In this document: positions 1-6,964 of the stretch, piece after piece | Layout: the number at the start of each line of letters is the position of its first letter | Position numbering within the stretch: the stretch's first letter is position 1 | Notes under the pieces: generated by a model | What the model was told of the DNA's origin: nothing | Database searches by the model: none | What the model saw: the letters and a program-made list of their open reading frames with translations, nothing else | NCBI GenBank assembly: GCA_032250585.1 | Contig: JAVVFH010000020.1 | Span: 1 to 26,794, forward strand | DNA: 26,794 bases | Reading direction: 5' to 3' | From: JAVVFH01 sp032250585 | GTDB lineage: Bacteria > Pseudomonadota > Gammaproteobacteria > Xanthomonadales > SZUA-36 | Position numbers and translations under genes: made by a program

Positions 1-142
1 GCACCTCCGCGCGGTCGGGCTGCAGCGCCTGCCCTTGCCGGTCGCCGTTCCGCTCGCTTGAGGTTCCCGGTTGCGCCCGCGCGACGCTCGCCGCCAGAAG
101 CGTTATGATGAGCGCCAAAGGCAGCGTTCGCCGCCGCGCCAC
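1..142 (-). CDS. Secreted protein of unknown function, N-terminal fragment (runs off left edge)
   Basis: Reading leftward from a GTG at 142, the frame opens with MARRR, then a hydrophobic stretch (LPLALIITLLAASVARA) and a polar sequence beginning QPGTSSERN. That is a clean Sec signal peptide with a likely cleavage after ARA. The frame stays open to the window edge. It would be divergent from rnd. The mature part seen here (about 27 residues) is too short and low in complexity to assign a family. The rightward alternative in this stretch is a 19-codon tail ending at 61, which looks less convincing than the signal peptide. The start codon is a guess because no strong ribosome binding site is visible. 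Confidence 0.4.
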   Translation of the reverse strand, partial: MARRRTLPLALIITLLAASVARAQPGTSSERNGDRQGQALQPDRAEV

Positions 143-377
143 GGCACGGCAAAGAGCAGAAAGCTTGATCCTGGGCCATACGGCACTGTGCATGCAGATT
201 CCTTTGCCTTTACGAATTGGCGCCATCAAACGAGAAAGCGGGCCGGAATGATTTGCTGGGCGGTATCGCGCTCACGATAGCCCAGAAACCACGTTACAAC
301 AAGAAATCGGCAAAGCCGCAGAACTTCCTGGAAACCATGGCAAATACATCATCCCGACCACAGATTTTTCAATTTTC

Positions 378-1526
378 ATGCTGAATGCAAGCGACGTCGA
401 AGCGGCCCTGACCGCGGCAGAATGCGCGGCGCTGCTCGAATCCGGTCCGGATGTCCTGCGGGCCGCCAGCGAGTGGGAGCAATGTCCGCTGCTTGGGATC
501 GACACGGAATTTCTCCGTGAACGCACCTACCGGGCCGAGCTGGGCCTGGTCCAGGTTTCCGACGGCCGCCGGGCTTGGCTGATCGACCCGCAGGTCGAAG
601 AATCGCTGCAGCCTTCGAAGCGCCTGCTGGAAAATCCAGACCTGGTCAAGGTGCTGCACAGCAGCTCGGAAGACCTCGAGGTTCTTTATCACACCGTCGG
701 CGCCATACCCGACCCGCTGGTCGATACGCAGATCGCCTGTGCCATGCTGGGACAACCGCTGCAGATGGGTTATCACCATGCGGTGAAATGGCTGGTCGGC
801 GTCGACATCGACAAGGACCAGACGCGTTCCAACTGGTGCAAGCGACCCCTGAACGCCAAGCAGCTGCGCTACGCGGCCATGGACGTCGTCCTGCTGCCGA
901 TGATGCATACGATGCTCAAGGTACGGCTGGAAAAACTTGCGCGCTGGGATTGGCTGGAAGAGGACATCGCCCGCATTCAGCGCAACGTGGCCGAATCCGC
1001 GTCAGCCGAAGACGCTTACCTGCGGTTTCCGAACATCGGGCGTCTCGACCAGGAAACGCTGAAAGTACTCCAGGCGCTCGCGGCCTGGCGCGAACGGACG
1101 GCCAGCGAGCGCAACCGCGCACGTGGCTTCGTGATTTCAGACGCCGGGCTGATGCAGCTGGCGCAGCAAAAGCCGGCCAATGCCGCCAAACTGCGCGCCG
1201 TGGATGATCTCCACCCCGTCGTGCTTTCCCGCCACGGCGACGAATTGCTGAGCTTGATCGACGAGGCCATGAGCAGCACGGCTCAGGTTGCATCCGCAGA
1301 AGCCCTGAGCGGAGAGGAAAACCGGAAAATGAAAGCGATGCGGCAAGTCATCTTGAGGCGAGCCGCGGAACTCGAAGTAGACCCGGCGCTGCTGGGCTCG
1401 CGCCGGGAACTGGAAAAGCTGCTGCGCGCCCATGCCGCGGGCGAGCCTCTGCCGGAACGTTTCCTGGGCTGGCGCAAGGCGGTGATCACCGATGACCTGC
1501 TGGCCGTGCTGGAAGATCCAGCCTGA
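378..1526 (+). CDS. rnd: Ribonuclease D
   Basis: A 382-residue 3'-to-5' exoribonuclease of the DEDD superfamily that trims tRNA precursors in the cytoplasm. The exonuclease motifs are all present: Exo I as IDTEF (D42, E44), Exo II as HSSSEDLEVL (D99) and Exo III as RYAAMDV (Y165, D169). An HRDC nucleic-acid-binding domain follows at about residues 215-295 (LQALAAWRERTA...), and the tail is the usual helical HRDC-like region. Length matches bacterial RNase D. It is followed 49 bases downstream by a tRNA gene, a fitting but probably coincidental neighbour. The ATG at 378 gives the normal N-terminus length; the Shine-Dalgarno signal before it is weak. Confidence 0.95.
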   Translation: MLNASDVEAALTAAECAALLESGPDVLRAASEWEQCPLLGIDTEFLRERTYRAELGLVQVSDGRRAWLIDPQVEESLQPSKRLLENPDLVKVLHSSSEDLEVLYHTVGAIPDPLVDTQIACAMLGQPLQMGYHHAVKWLVGVDIDKDQTRSNWCKRPLNAKQLRYAAMDVVLLPMMHTMLKVRLEKLARWDWLEEDIARIQRNVAESASAEDAYLRFPNIGRLDQETLKVLQALAAWRERTASERNRARGFVISDAGLMQLAQQKPANAAKLRAVDDLHPVVLSRHGDELLSLIDEAMSSTAQVASAEALSGEENRKMKAMRQVILRRAAELEVDPALLGSRRELEKLLRAHAAGEPLPERFLGWRKAVITDDLLAVLEDPA

Positions 1527-1575
1527 GGCCGCTGGCGGTAAGCAGGACAAACCGCTAGACTTTTCCAACTGCCAA

Positions 1576-1651
1576 GCCCCGGTAGCTCAGCGGATAGAGC
1601 AACCGCCTCCTAAGCGGTAGGTCGCAGGTTCGACTCCTGCCCGGGGCGCCA
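1576..1651 (+). tRNA. tRNA-Arg (anticodon CCT)
   Basis: A complete 76-base cloverleaf. The acceptor arms GCCCCGG and CCGGGGC pair fully. The D arm is GCTC/GAGC, the anticodon stem ACCGC/GCGGT encloses CTCCTAA with anticodon CCT, and the T arm GCAGG/CCTGC encloses TTCGACT. A GCCA end is encoded. It reads AGG codons. tRNA genes are common attachment sites, but no integrase gene or obvious 3'-end repeat was noticed beside this one. Confidence 0.96.
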
Positions 1652-1894
1652 TAGAGGCTCTCCCGCACAAGCCACTGTTTGCGTCCAATCCGTGCGCGGA
1701 GATCGTTCGTCGAATCGATAGAGGTCGACAAATTCAACGGGGGCGAATTTCAACGCCGTAGGCGCCGGATCGAACCCCTGAAATACCCGCTCGCGCTTGC
1801 GCGATTGCAGGCTGGGGCACGTCATACCGGCCGTTCTTTGAGCCTGATTCCGTGATATACTTTTTGAACGCGTAAAACCAGTTCTCAATCACGT
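1652..1894. other. Intergenic leader before the Crp/Fnr regulator
   Basis: No gene is recognised in these 243 bases. A TATACT hexamer at 1856-1861 could be a -10 box for the regulator gene that starts at 1895, but no good -35 hexamer lies 16-18 bases upstream, so the promoter is only tentative. Confidence 0.3.
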
Positions 1895-2641
1895 GTGGGA
1901 AATTCAATAAGCCCAAGCACGAACCTCCTGCTCGCGTCGCTACCCGACGACGCCCAACAGCGCATTTATCCCCAGCTCAAACTCGAGCAGCAACCGCTCG
2001 GCAAGATCATTTACAAGCCCGGACAGATTGTAGACTACGTCTATTTTCCAGCCGACAGCATCGTCTCCTTATTGTATGTGATGGTAGACGGCGCTTCGGC
2101 GGAAATCTCCGTGGTCGGTAATGAGGGTATCGTAGGAATCACGGTTTTTATGGGCGGCGAAAGCACGCCCAACTGGGCGATCGTGCAGAGCGGTGGATCG
2201 GCGTACCGCCTGCCGGCCTCGGCATTGCGCATCGAGTTCAATACCTACCCCGAGACACGCATGATCATGCTGCGCTATACCCAGGCACTGATTATTCAGA
2301 TGGCGCAGACGGCCGTGTGCAATCGGCACCATAGCATCCAAGAGCAGTTATGCCGCTGGCTGCTGCTGTCGCTGGACCGCCTTGCCAGTCCCGAAGTGAT
2401 AATGACTCAGGAGCTCATTGCCAATATGCTCGGCGTCAGGCGCGAAGGTGTAACCGAAGCCGCAGGCAAGCTGCAGAAACTGGGCGTGATCCGTTACCAC
2501 CGTGGGCACATCATCGTGCTCGACCGTGCGCACCTCGAATCGCTGTGTTGCGAATGTTACGCGGTTGTGAAGAAGGAATCCGATCAACTGTTCGAAATTC
2601 CGCGTTCGCGAAGCCACCCTCACCTTGATGTGGGCACTTAG
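1895..2641 (+). CDS. Crp/Fnr-family transcriptional regulator
   Basis: A 248-residue regulator with an N-terminal cyclic-nucleotide-binding-type beta-barrel (about residues 25-140; GKIIYKPGQIVDYVYFPADSIVS and the GNEGIVGI turn) and a C-terminal winged helix (about 150-225; MTQELIANMLGVRREGVTEA is the recognition region). The four-cysteine N-terminal cluster of FNR is absent, so it is not an oxygen sensor of that type. Cysteines are present late in the protein (LCCECY) and are typical of this poorly characterised subfamily. The frame begins with GTG at 1895 without a strong ribosome site, so the exact start is uncertain. The gene is 21 kb from the FNR-type box ahead of nirS and no link is implied. 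Confidence 0.88.
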   Translation: MGNSISPSTNLLLASLPDDAQQRIYPQLKLEQQPLGKIIYKPGQIVDYVYFPADSIVSLLYVMVDGASAEISVVGNEGIVGITVFMGGESTPNWAIVQSGGSAYRLPASALRIEFNTYPETRMIMLRYTQALIIQMAQTAVCNRHHSIQEQLCRWLLLSLDRLASPEVIMTQELIANMLGVRREGVTEAAGKLQKLGVIRYHRGHIIVLDRAHLESLCCECYAVVKKESDQLFEIPRSRSHPHLDVGT

Positions 2642-2885
2642 TCCTGGCCAGCCCACGGGCATCAAACGCCTTATTTTCTGCAAGGTCTTGCTTTTGTACG
2701 GGGCCGGTACTCCCGGGACGGTCAATACGCGGGCGCAGCACGGGGTGGCGTCATGATATTGGCCTGCTAACGCTCAAAGCGAGCGAACACCCGGAAACAG
2801 CGTCCGTTCGATAGCGCACAGAACTCAGATCCGCACGACTTTATACTCATTTTTCACAAGTTTTCTCAAGGTGGAGGGCTGGAAA

Positions 2886-3044
2886 ATGAGCTTGGGAACC
2901 ATCCTGTTGGTTATCCTGGTGCTGGTGCTGCTTGGCACCATTCCCACCTGGCCACACAGCCGGAGCTGGGGCTATGGGCCAAGCGGCATCATAGGTCTCA
3001 TCCTGGTGGTGCTGGTGATCCTGCTGTTGCTCGGGAAGATATGA
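2886..3044 (+). CDS. DUF3309 small membrane protein
   Basis: A 52-residue hydrophobic protein: MSLGTILLVILVLVLLG, then a conserved central TWPHSRSWGYGPSG, then a second hydrophobic helix ending in GKI. This two-helix pattern with the PTWPHSRSWGYGPSG core is the DUF3309 family, whose function is unknown. A strong ribosome binding site (GGAGGG at 2873-2878) lies seven bases before the ATG. Confidence 0.87.
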   Translation: MSLGTILLVILVLVLLGTIPTWPHSRSWGYGPSGIIGLILVVLVILLLLGKI

Positions 3045-3353
3045 ACGGTCGCGAGAGCGGAGCAGCTGGCAGGGCTGCCGCGATTCAGGGGCATGGGACG
3101 GGATAGCGGTATGGCGATCTATCTGATCGTCGTTGGATTACTCGGGCTGTTCGGCGGCCTGCGCCTGGGATAGGCACAGGCCCAAAGCACGTACATCGTA
3201 CACACCTGTCCTGATCCGGACGTTCATCGCGGCCGGACTCGGCGTGCCTCGAGGCAGGCTGCTGCCGCCCGCACTGAACACTGAAGCTCGCCTGCAGTGT
3301 TTGCTAACGCACAGACGCACTCGCGACTTCCCGATAAAGTCATTTCTGCCTTA
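3045..3353. other. Spacer with a possible 26-codon hydrophobic peptide
   Basis: Most of this stretch has no recognisable gene. One short frame from ATG 3093 (or in-frame ATG 3111) to the TAG at 3171-3173 encodes a peptide with a single membrane-like segment (MAIYLIVVGLLGLFGGLRLG). It resembles small membrane peptides that accompany stress-related genes, but there is no clear ribosome binding site and no family match, so it is not called as a gene. The sortase start lies at or just after the end of the spacer. Confidence 0.25.
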
Positions 3354-3983
3354 ATGAACATGCGCCTGAAGTACACAATGAAGCTACTAGAAACCATGTT
3401 CTGGATCGTCGGCGCCACGCTGCTGGCGCTGTTTGCCGGCGCGCAGACCTGGGGTGAAATCGAACGACAGCGCGATGTTGCTACATTTACCGATGCAACG
3501 CAATCGGCACGGGTGCAGAGCGCGAACCGGGAGCAGCAGGCCACACCCCAGGTCGTAGAGGCATCCTACTGGCAGGCTCCGGGCGATACGGTACTGGCGA
3601 TACTGCGAATTCCCGGAATCGCACTCGAGGTGCCGGTGAACTATGGCACAGACGAAAGGGTGCTGCTGCGCGGCGCCGGCCTGGTGGAGGGCTCCGCACT
3701 GCCCGGTAGCAATGGCAACGTGGCAATTGCGGCGCACCGCGATACCCATTTCCGCGGCCTGAAGGATCTGGCCGTTGGCGACCGGATCGAACTCGCCATG
3801 CGGGACAGCACGCAGATTTATATCATCACGGACCTGTCGGTAGTCGAGCCCACCGATGTGCACGTGCTCGCCGATACCGGCGATCCGGTTTTGACGCTCG
3901 TGACCTGTTACCCGTTTTACTTCGTCGGCCATGCTCCACAACGATTCATCGTGCGAGCCACGGCTGTCGGTTCTTCAGCATGA
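3354..3983 (+). CDS. Sortase, class D-like
   Basis: A membrane-anchored cysteine transpeptidase of 209 residues. Basic residues are followed by one transmembrane helix (about 15-32), then a sortase beta-barrel from about residue 78. The catalytic triad is visible: H128 in AAHRDTHFRGLKDL, C185 in TLVTCYPFYF and R197 in APQRFIV. The CYPFYFVG signature fits class D rather than the class GN sortase common in proteobacteria. It would cleave a C-terminal sorting signal at the outer face of the inner membrane. The next gene, 19 bases downstream, carries such a signal (LPTTAG). Start choice lies between ATG 3354 and ATG 3378; a longer GTG frame from 3297 adds only polar residues and is not favoured. 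Confidence 0.88.
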   Translation: MNMRLKYTMKLLETMFWIVGATLLALFAGAQTWGEIERQRDVATFTDATQSARVQSANREQQATPQVVEASYWQAPGDTVLAILRIPGIALEVPVNYGTDERVLLRGAGLVEGSALPGSNGNVAIAAHRDTHFRGLKDLAVGDRIELAMRDSTQIYIITDLSVVEPTDVHVLADTGDPVLTLVTCYPFYFVGHAPQRFIVRATAVGSSA

Positions 3984-4002
3984 AACCAGCAAGGAGAGTG
4001 AA

Positions 4003-4665
4003 ATGAAAAAATTGTATGTAACCACTATGACGGCAGCAATGCTGGGCGTTGCCATGACAAGCCCCGCCGTCGCCCAACAGCAGACCGATTTCCCAAGAGA
4101 ACGCACGTCGGCCGCATCGTGCGCGGATATCGATTGGAACGAGAATATGCTTCTTCACCACCCGTCCCTGATCAACGCTTGCCAGGAAGTGGTTTCGGTC
4201 GAAGGCGAGGCCTGGGCCCGGTTCGCGGCCAAGTTCGTGCGGATGGAGCCCGATGGCAAGGTCGTCTTCAGTGTGCGCGACCGGCGTGATCGCTCCATCG
4301 ACGAAGTTGCATTCATGCCGGTTCCAGGGCAGATGGTCGACTTCAACGGTCGCGCGAAGCCGTTCAGCTCTTTGCGCACCACCGACTCGATCAGTTTGTA
4401 TGTGCCCGAAGGCCAGTACGGATTCGCGACCCAGCCCGGTGCGCCACGGGAACAGATAGCCAAGGTGGTCGATCCGGCTGATTCGACCAGGTCGACCTCC
4501 GCGGATCGGGCCGCCACCGCAACGACGACAGACAGGACGGTCGCACAACGCGATACGAGACCGTCCGTGCTGCCGACCACAGCAGGTCCCTTGCCATGGC
4601 TGGCGCTGGCCGGCTTCCTGTCGATTCTTGGCGGCCTGGGCCTGACGCTCCGGCGCCGGATTTAG
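4003..4665 (+). CDS. Secreted sortase substrate with C-terminal LPTTAG sorting signal
   Basis: A 220-residue protein with a Sec signal peptide (MKKLYVTTMTAAMLG..., likely cleavage after AVA at residue 24). A globular part of about 40-150 follows, containing four cysteines or fewer and a predicted beta-rich region, then a Thr/Ser/Asp/Arg-rich linker (160-188). The C-terminus is a textbook sorting signal: LPTTAG at 190-195, a hydrophobic segment (PLPWLALAGFLSILGGLGL) and the basic tail RRRI. The preceding sortase gene ends 19 bases upstream and the two are surely co-transcribed. A ribosome site (AAGGAG at 3991-3996) supports the ATG at 4003. The globular domain matches no family I know; the inference that the upstream enzyme processes this protein rests on adjacency and on the class D preference for LPXTA-type motifs. 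Confidence 0.85.
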   Translation: MKKLYVTTMTAAMLGVAMTSPAVAQQQTDFPRERTSAASCADIDWNENMLLHHPSLINACQEVVSVEGEAWARFAAKFVRMEPDGKVVFSVRDRRDRSIDEVAFMPVPGQMVDFNGRAKPFSSLRTTDSISLYVPEGQYGFATQPGAPREQIAKVVDPADSTRSTSADRAATATTTDRTVAQRDTRPSVLPTTAGPLPWLALAGFLSILGGLGLTLRRRI

Positions 4666-4783
4666 ACGCGCGCCGGTTGTTGATACGGCTGATCTATATA
4701 GCCAGTCCAGCCCGGGGACTCTGGCCCCCGGGTTGGAATTTTTCGCCACCGTACACACTCCCGGATTCATATGGAGATTCGCC

Positions 4784-6208
4784 ATGAACCGCTTGTTTGT
4801 TATTCTTTTAGCTTTCACTTTTCTGGCTTCTTGCGCAATGAACCCGGTTTCGGGCGAGCGCGAGCTTGCACTTGTCTCCGAAAGCCAGGAGATCGAGATC
4901 GGGCGGCAATCTGCTGCTGCGGCCGAGAGCCAGTTGGGGCTGGTCGAAGACCCGCGGTTGCAGGACTACGTGCAGCGCCTTGGCACACAGCTTGCTGAGG
5001 CATCCGAGCGGCCCTCGTTGCCCTGGACGTTCCGGGTCGTGGACGACCCGACGCCCAATGCTTTTGCAGCGCCCGGTGGCTTCATCTTCGTAACACGCGG
5101 ATTGCTCGCGCTGATGGGTAACGAAGCGGAGTTCGTGAGCGTGCTCGGCCATGAAATCGGCCATGTCACTGCACGCCATTCAGTCAGCAGGATGAGCCGT
5201 CAACAACTCGCCCAGATCGGGCTCGGCGTTGGCGCGATCATAAGTCCGCAAATCGCGAAATTCAGTGATCTTGCCGCCGGGGGACTGCAAGTCCTGTTCC
5301 TGAGTTACGGACGCGACGACGAGCGGCAGGCCGATGATCTCGGCTATCGCTACGCGCTGACCCAGAATTACGACGTGCGGGAAATGGTCAACGTATTTGC
5401 CTCACTGCAGCATTCGGCGGAACTGGCCGGACGGAGTCCCATACCCACTTGGCTCGCTTCGCATCCCAACCCCGCCGAACGCATCGTGCGCATCGAAAAA
5501 CGGCTCGAAACGCTGCCCGCGGCCTCGCAGCCGCGCCGCATCGGCGAAGACGCCTACATGACCCACATTGACGGGCTGATGTACGGCACCAATCCGCGCA
5601 ATGGCTACTTCGAGGAGAATCGGTTCCTGCATCCCGGGCTCGCGTTCCGCCTGGACCTGCCCGAGGGATGGCAAACCCAGAACCTGGCTCAATTTGTGGT
5701 CGGCGGCAGTCCCGCCAACGATGCGATCATCCAGCTGTCCATCGTCCCCGGTGGTCGCTCGGAAGCCGCGGATACCTTCTTTGCCCAGGAAGGGCTGGTC
5801 CCCGGGCGTGCAGGAGCAGAAAAAGTGAACGGGCTGGGCGCGATCATCGGTCGCTTCGAGGCGCAGACCGAGCAGGGCAAGCTGGGCGGCATTGCAGCCT
5901 TCATCACGCTGGCCGAACGCACTTATCAGATCGTAGCCTATACGCCGGCGGAAAAGCTGTCCGGCTATGAAAACGTTTTTCGCAGATCGATCAACAGCTT
6001 TGACCGGCTCACTGACCGGGACGCGCTGGCCCGGCAGCCAAGCCGGCTGGAAATCGTTCGGCTGCCTCGTTCGATGACACTCACGCAATTCAACCGGACG
6101 TATCCCTCGACCATTCCGCTCAATGAGCTTGTTGTAATCAACCAGTTGTCAGGCCCCGACAGCACCATGCCGGCACGATATCCGGCGAAAAGGGTTACCG
6201 ATCACTGA
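4784..6208 (+). CDS. M48-family metalloprotease, lipoprotein
   Basis: A 474-residue zinc protease. The N-terminus is a lipoprotein signal with the lipobox LASC (C17). The catalytic motif is HEIGH (H123, E124, H127) and the third zinc ligand is E180 in DDERQADDLGYRYA. This is the arrangement of periplasmic M48 proteases such as BepA/LoiP, which act in outer-membrane protein quality control. The C-terminal part (about 410-470; LPRSMTLTQFNRTYPSTIPLNELVVINQL) resembles a LysM-like or binding domain in place of the TPR repeats of BepA. A GGAG at 4773-4776 precedes the ATG at 4784 and matches the lipoprotein start; an upstream in-frame start would add non-signal sequence. No partner gene is visible. 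Confidence 0.9.
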   Translation: MNRLFVILLAFTFLASCAMNPVSGERELALVSESQEIEIGRQSAAAAESQLGLVEDPRLQDYVQRLGTQLAEASERPSLPWTFRVVDDPTPNAFAAPGGFIFVTRGLLALMGNEAEFVSVLGHEIGHVTARHSVSRMSRQQLAQIGLGVGAIISPQIAKFSDLAAGGLQVLFLSYGRDDERQADDLGYRYALTQNYDVREMVNVFASLQHSAELAGRSPIPTWLASHPNPAERIVRIEKRLETLPAASQPRRIGEDAYMTHIDGLMYGTNPRNGYFEENRFLHPGLAFRLDLPEGWQTQNLAQFVVGGSPANDAIIQLSIVPGGRSEAADTFFAQEGLVPGRAGAEKVNGLGAIIGRFEAQTEQGKLGGIAAFITLAERTYQIVAYTPAEKLSGYENVFRRSINSFDRLTDRDALARQPSRLEIVRLPRSMTLTQFNRTYPSTIPLNELVVINQLSGPDSTMPARYPAKRVTDH

Positions 6209-6252
6209 CCCCGCGCGACCAAGCGCGCGCGGCGAACGGCTTGACCGATTTG

Positions 6253-6342
6253 TCAGGGCTTCGATACATCATCCTTTCTCATCAGAATCAAATAGACAGT
6301 TAGCACTACCGGCAAAGATATTGCCATGGCGCCCGCTATCAT
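6253..6342 (-). CDS. Possible 29-residue membrane peptide overlapping the preceding gene
   Basis: The ATG at 6342 overlaps the TGA of the leftward gene 6339-6665 as ATGA, the classical arrangement for translational coupling. The 29-residue product is one hydrophobic helix followed by a charged tail (MIAGAMAISLPVVLTVYLILMRKDD...). The same frame stays open further upstream, so the alternative is that this is the membrane anchor of the preceding protein, separated by a frameshift. Confidence 0.35.
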   Translation of the reverse strand: MIAGAMAISLPVVLTVYLILMRKDDVSKP

Positions 6343-6665
6343 AAAATGATCTTCCGAGAACAGGCGGCGGAAAGAGAAGTGACGAAGGCCGACAAAGGTG
6401 CAACCGGATTTTGAAGCGTTATTTCCTGATAGGGCTCGTAGCCGCCAGGGTCGATCAGTCGGTAATAGACAGCCTTGGCGAAATCCCCTCGCTCTGCGCT
6501 GCTGAACCCGTATACATCGCCTATGCTGTTTCCCGGCCTGACACGCACGACAATCCTGCCCGAAGGGCTCGACACACCGATCGGCTGTGGAGCCGGCCAA
6601 TCGTCTGCGGACGCAACCGAAAGCCATAGTAATGTGCAGGCCAAAAGTGTTTGAGTGCGAACCAT
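6339..6665 (-). CDS. Secreted protein of unknown function, possibly frameshifted
   Basis: A 108-residue frame from ATG 6665. Residues 1-21 form a signal peptide (MVRTQTLLACTLLWLSVASA) followed by DDWPAPQPIGVSSPSGRIVVRV. A short beta-rich body contains YYRLIDPGGYEPYQEITLQNPVAP, which reads like a periplasmic domain. After NPVAPLSAFVT the sequence turns into atypical residues (SLSAACSRKIIL) and stops, while the neighbouring frame continues into a transmembrane helix; a frameshift near 6370 is possible. The start lies 13 bases after the core of an attC-like site (6679-6757), as expected for an integron cassette gene. No family is recognised. Confidence 0.5.
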   Translation of the reverse strand: MVRTQTLLACTLLWLSVASADDWPAPQPIGVSSPSGRIVVRVRPGNSIGDVYGFSSAERGDFAKAVYYRLIDPGGYEPYQEITLQNPVAPLSAFVTSLSAACSRKIIL

Positions 6666-6678
6666 GGACTGTCCTGGC

Positions 6679-6757
6679 TTATAACGTTCCGTAACCGGCA
6701 CCTTAGCATTGAGCGTAGCGAACGAAAAATGCGTCCGACTTTACGCCCTTGTTAGTG
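6679..6757 (-). repeat. attC-like integron recombination site
   Basis: Read on the minus strand, 79 bases run from CACTAAC (R'' side) to GTTATAA (R' side, the crossover triplet GTT at 6685-6683). The outer arms share TAAC and CGTAA complementarity, and the centre contains a GCATT/AATGC hairpin with a GCG-rich core. The GTTATAA end resembles the GTTATA-type cores of Vibrio superintegron repeats rather than the strict GTTRRRY consensus. The ribbon-helix-helix relic ends inside the site, and a secreted-protein gene starts 13 bases past it. Match is by eye; the fold was not computed. Confidence 0.55.
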
Positions 6758-6964
6758 GATCATTTTCATGCAAATGATCCACTACATACTTGTGAAGGAT
6801 GCTGGCAACTAATGTCTGGTATGGAATGCCCTCAGCAAGGGCTTTTTTCTGTAACCCTCGAAGACCCCTGGAAATCAGGCGGATATTGATCCGGGCATCT
6901 TACTTAAACATGGCTTCGGCATAGTTCTGATGACGTTTCTGTGTCTTGGCTGCGTACTCGCATT
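6741..6964 (-). pseudogene. Ribbon-helix-helix antitoxin remnant, interrupted by TAA
   Basis: Reading leftward, an open frame with EYAAKTQKRHQNYAEAMFK is followed by a TAA (6902-6900), then by DARINIRLISRGLRGLQKK and ALAEGIPYQTLVASILHKY. That is the DNA-binding and C-terminal part of a CopG/ribbon-helix-helix antitoxin. At the TAA a lysine codon (AAA) is expected, so one base change explains the stop. The N-terminus is also missing, since the frame closes at a TAA just inside the end of the DUF2254 gene. No toxin partner is adjacent. The relic therefore looks like a decayed orphan antitoxin trapped between a cassette gene and its attC. Confidence 0.75.
6753..6784. repeat. Perfect 13-bp inverted repeat
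   Basis: TAGTGGATCATTT (6753-6765) and AAATGATCCACTA (6772-6784) are exact inverted copies around a 6-base loop. No T-run follows on either strand, so it is not a standard terminator. It overlaps the last codons of the antitoxin remnant and the outer edge of the attC-like site. Confidence 0.85.

Noticed and set aside
6211..6232. CCGCGCG/CGCGCGG inverted repeat just after the M48 protease gene
   Set aside because: It can form a stem but has no T-run after it; listed here rather than as a terminator.
6828..6848. GCCCT/AGGGC hairpin followed by TTTTTT, terminator-like on the plus strand
   Set aside because: It lies inside the coding part of the antitoxin remnant (KKALAEG codons) with no upstream plus-strand gene that needs it apart from the distant M48 gene; the stem is only 5 bp.
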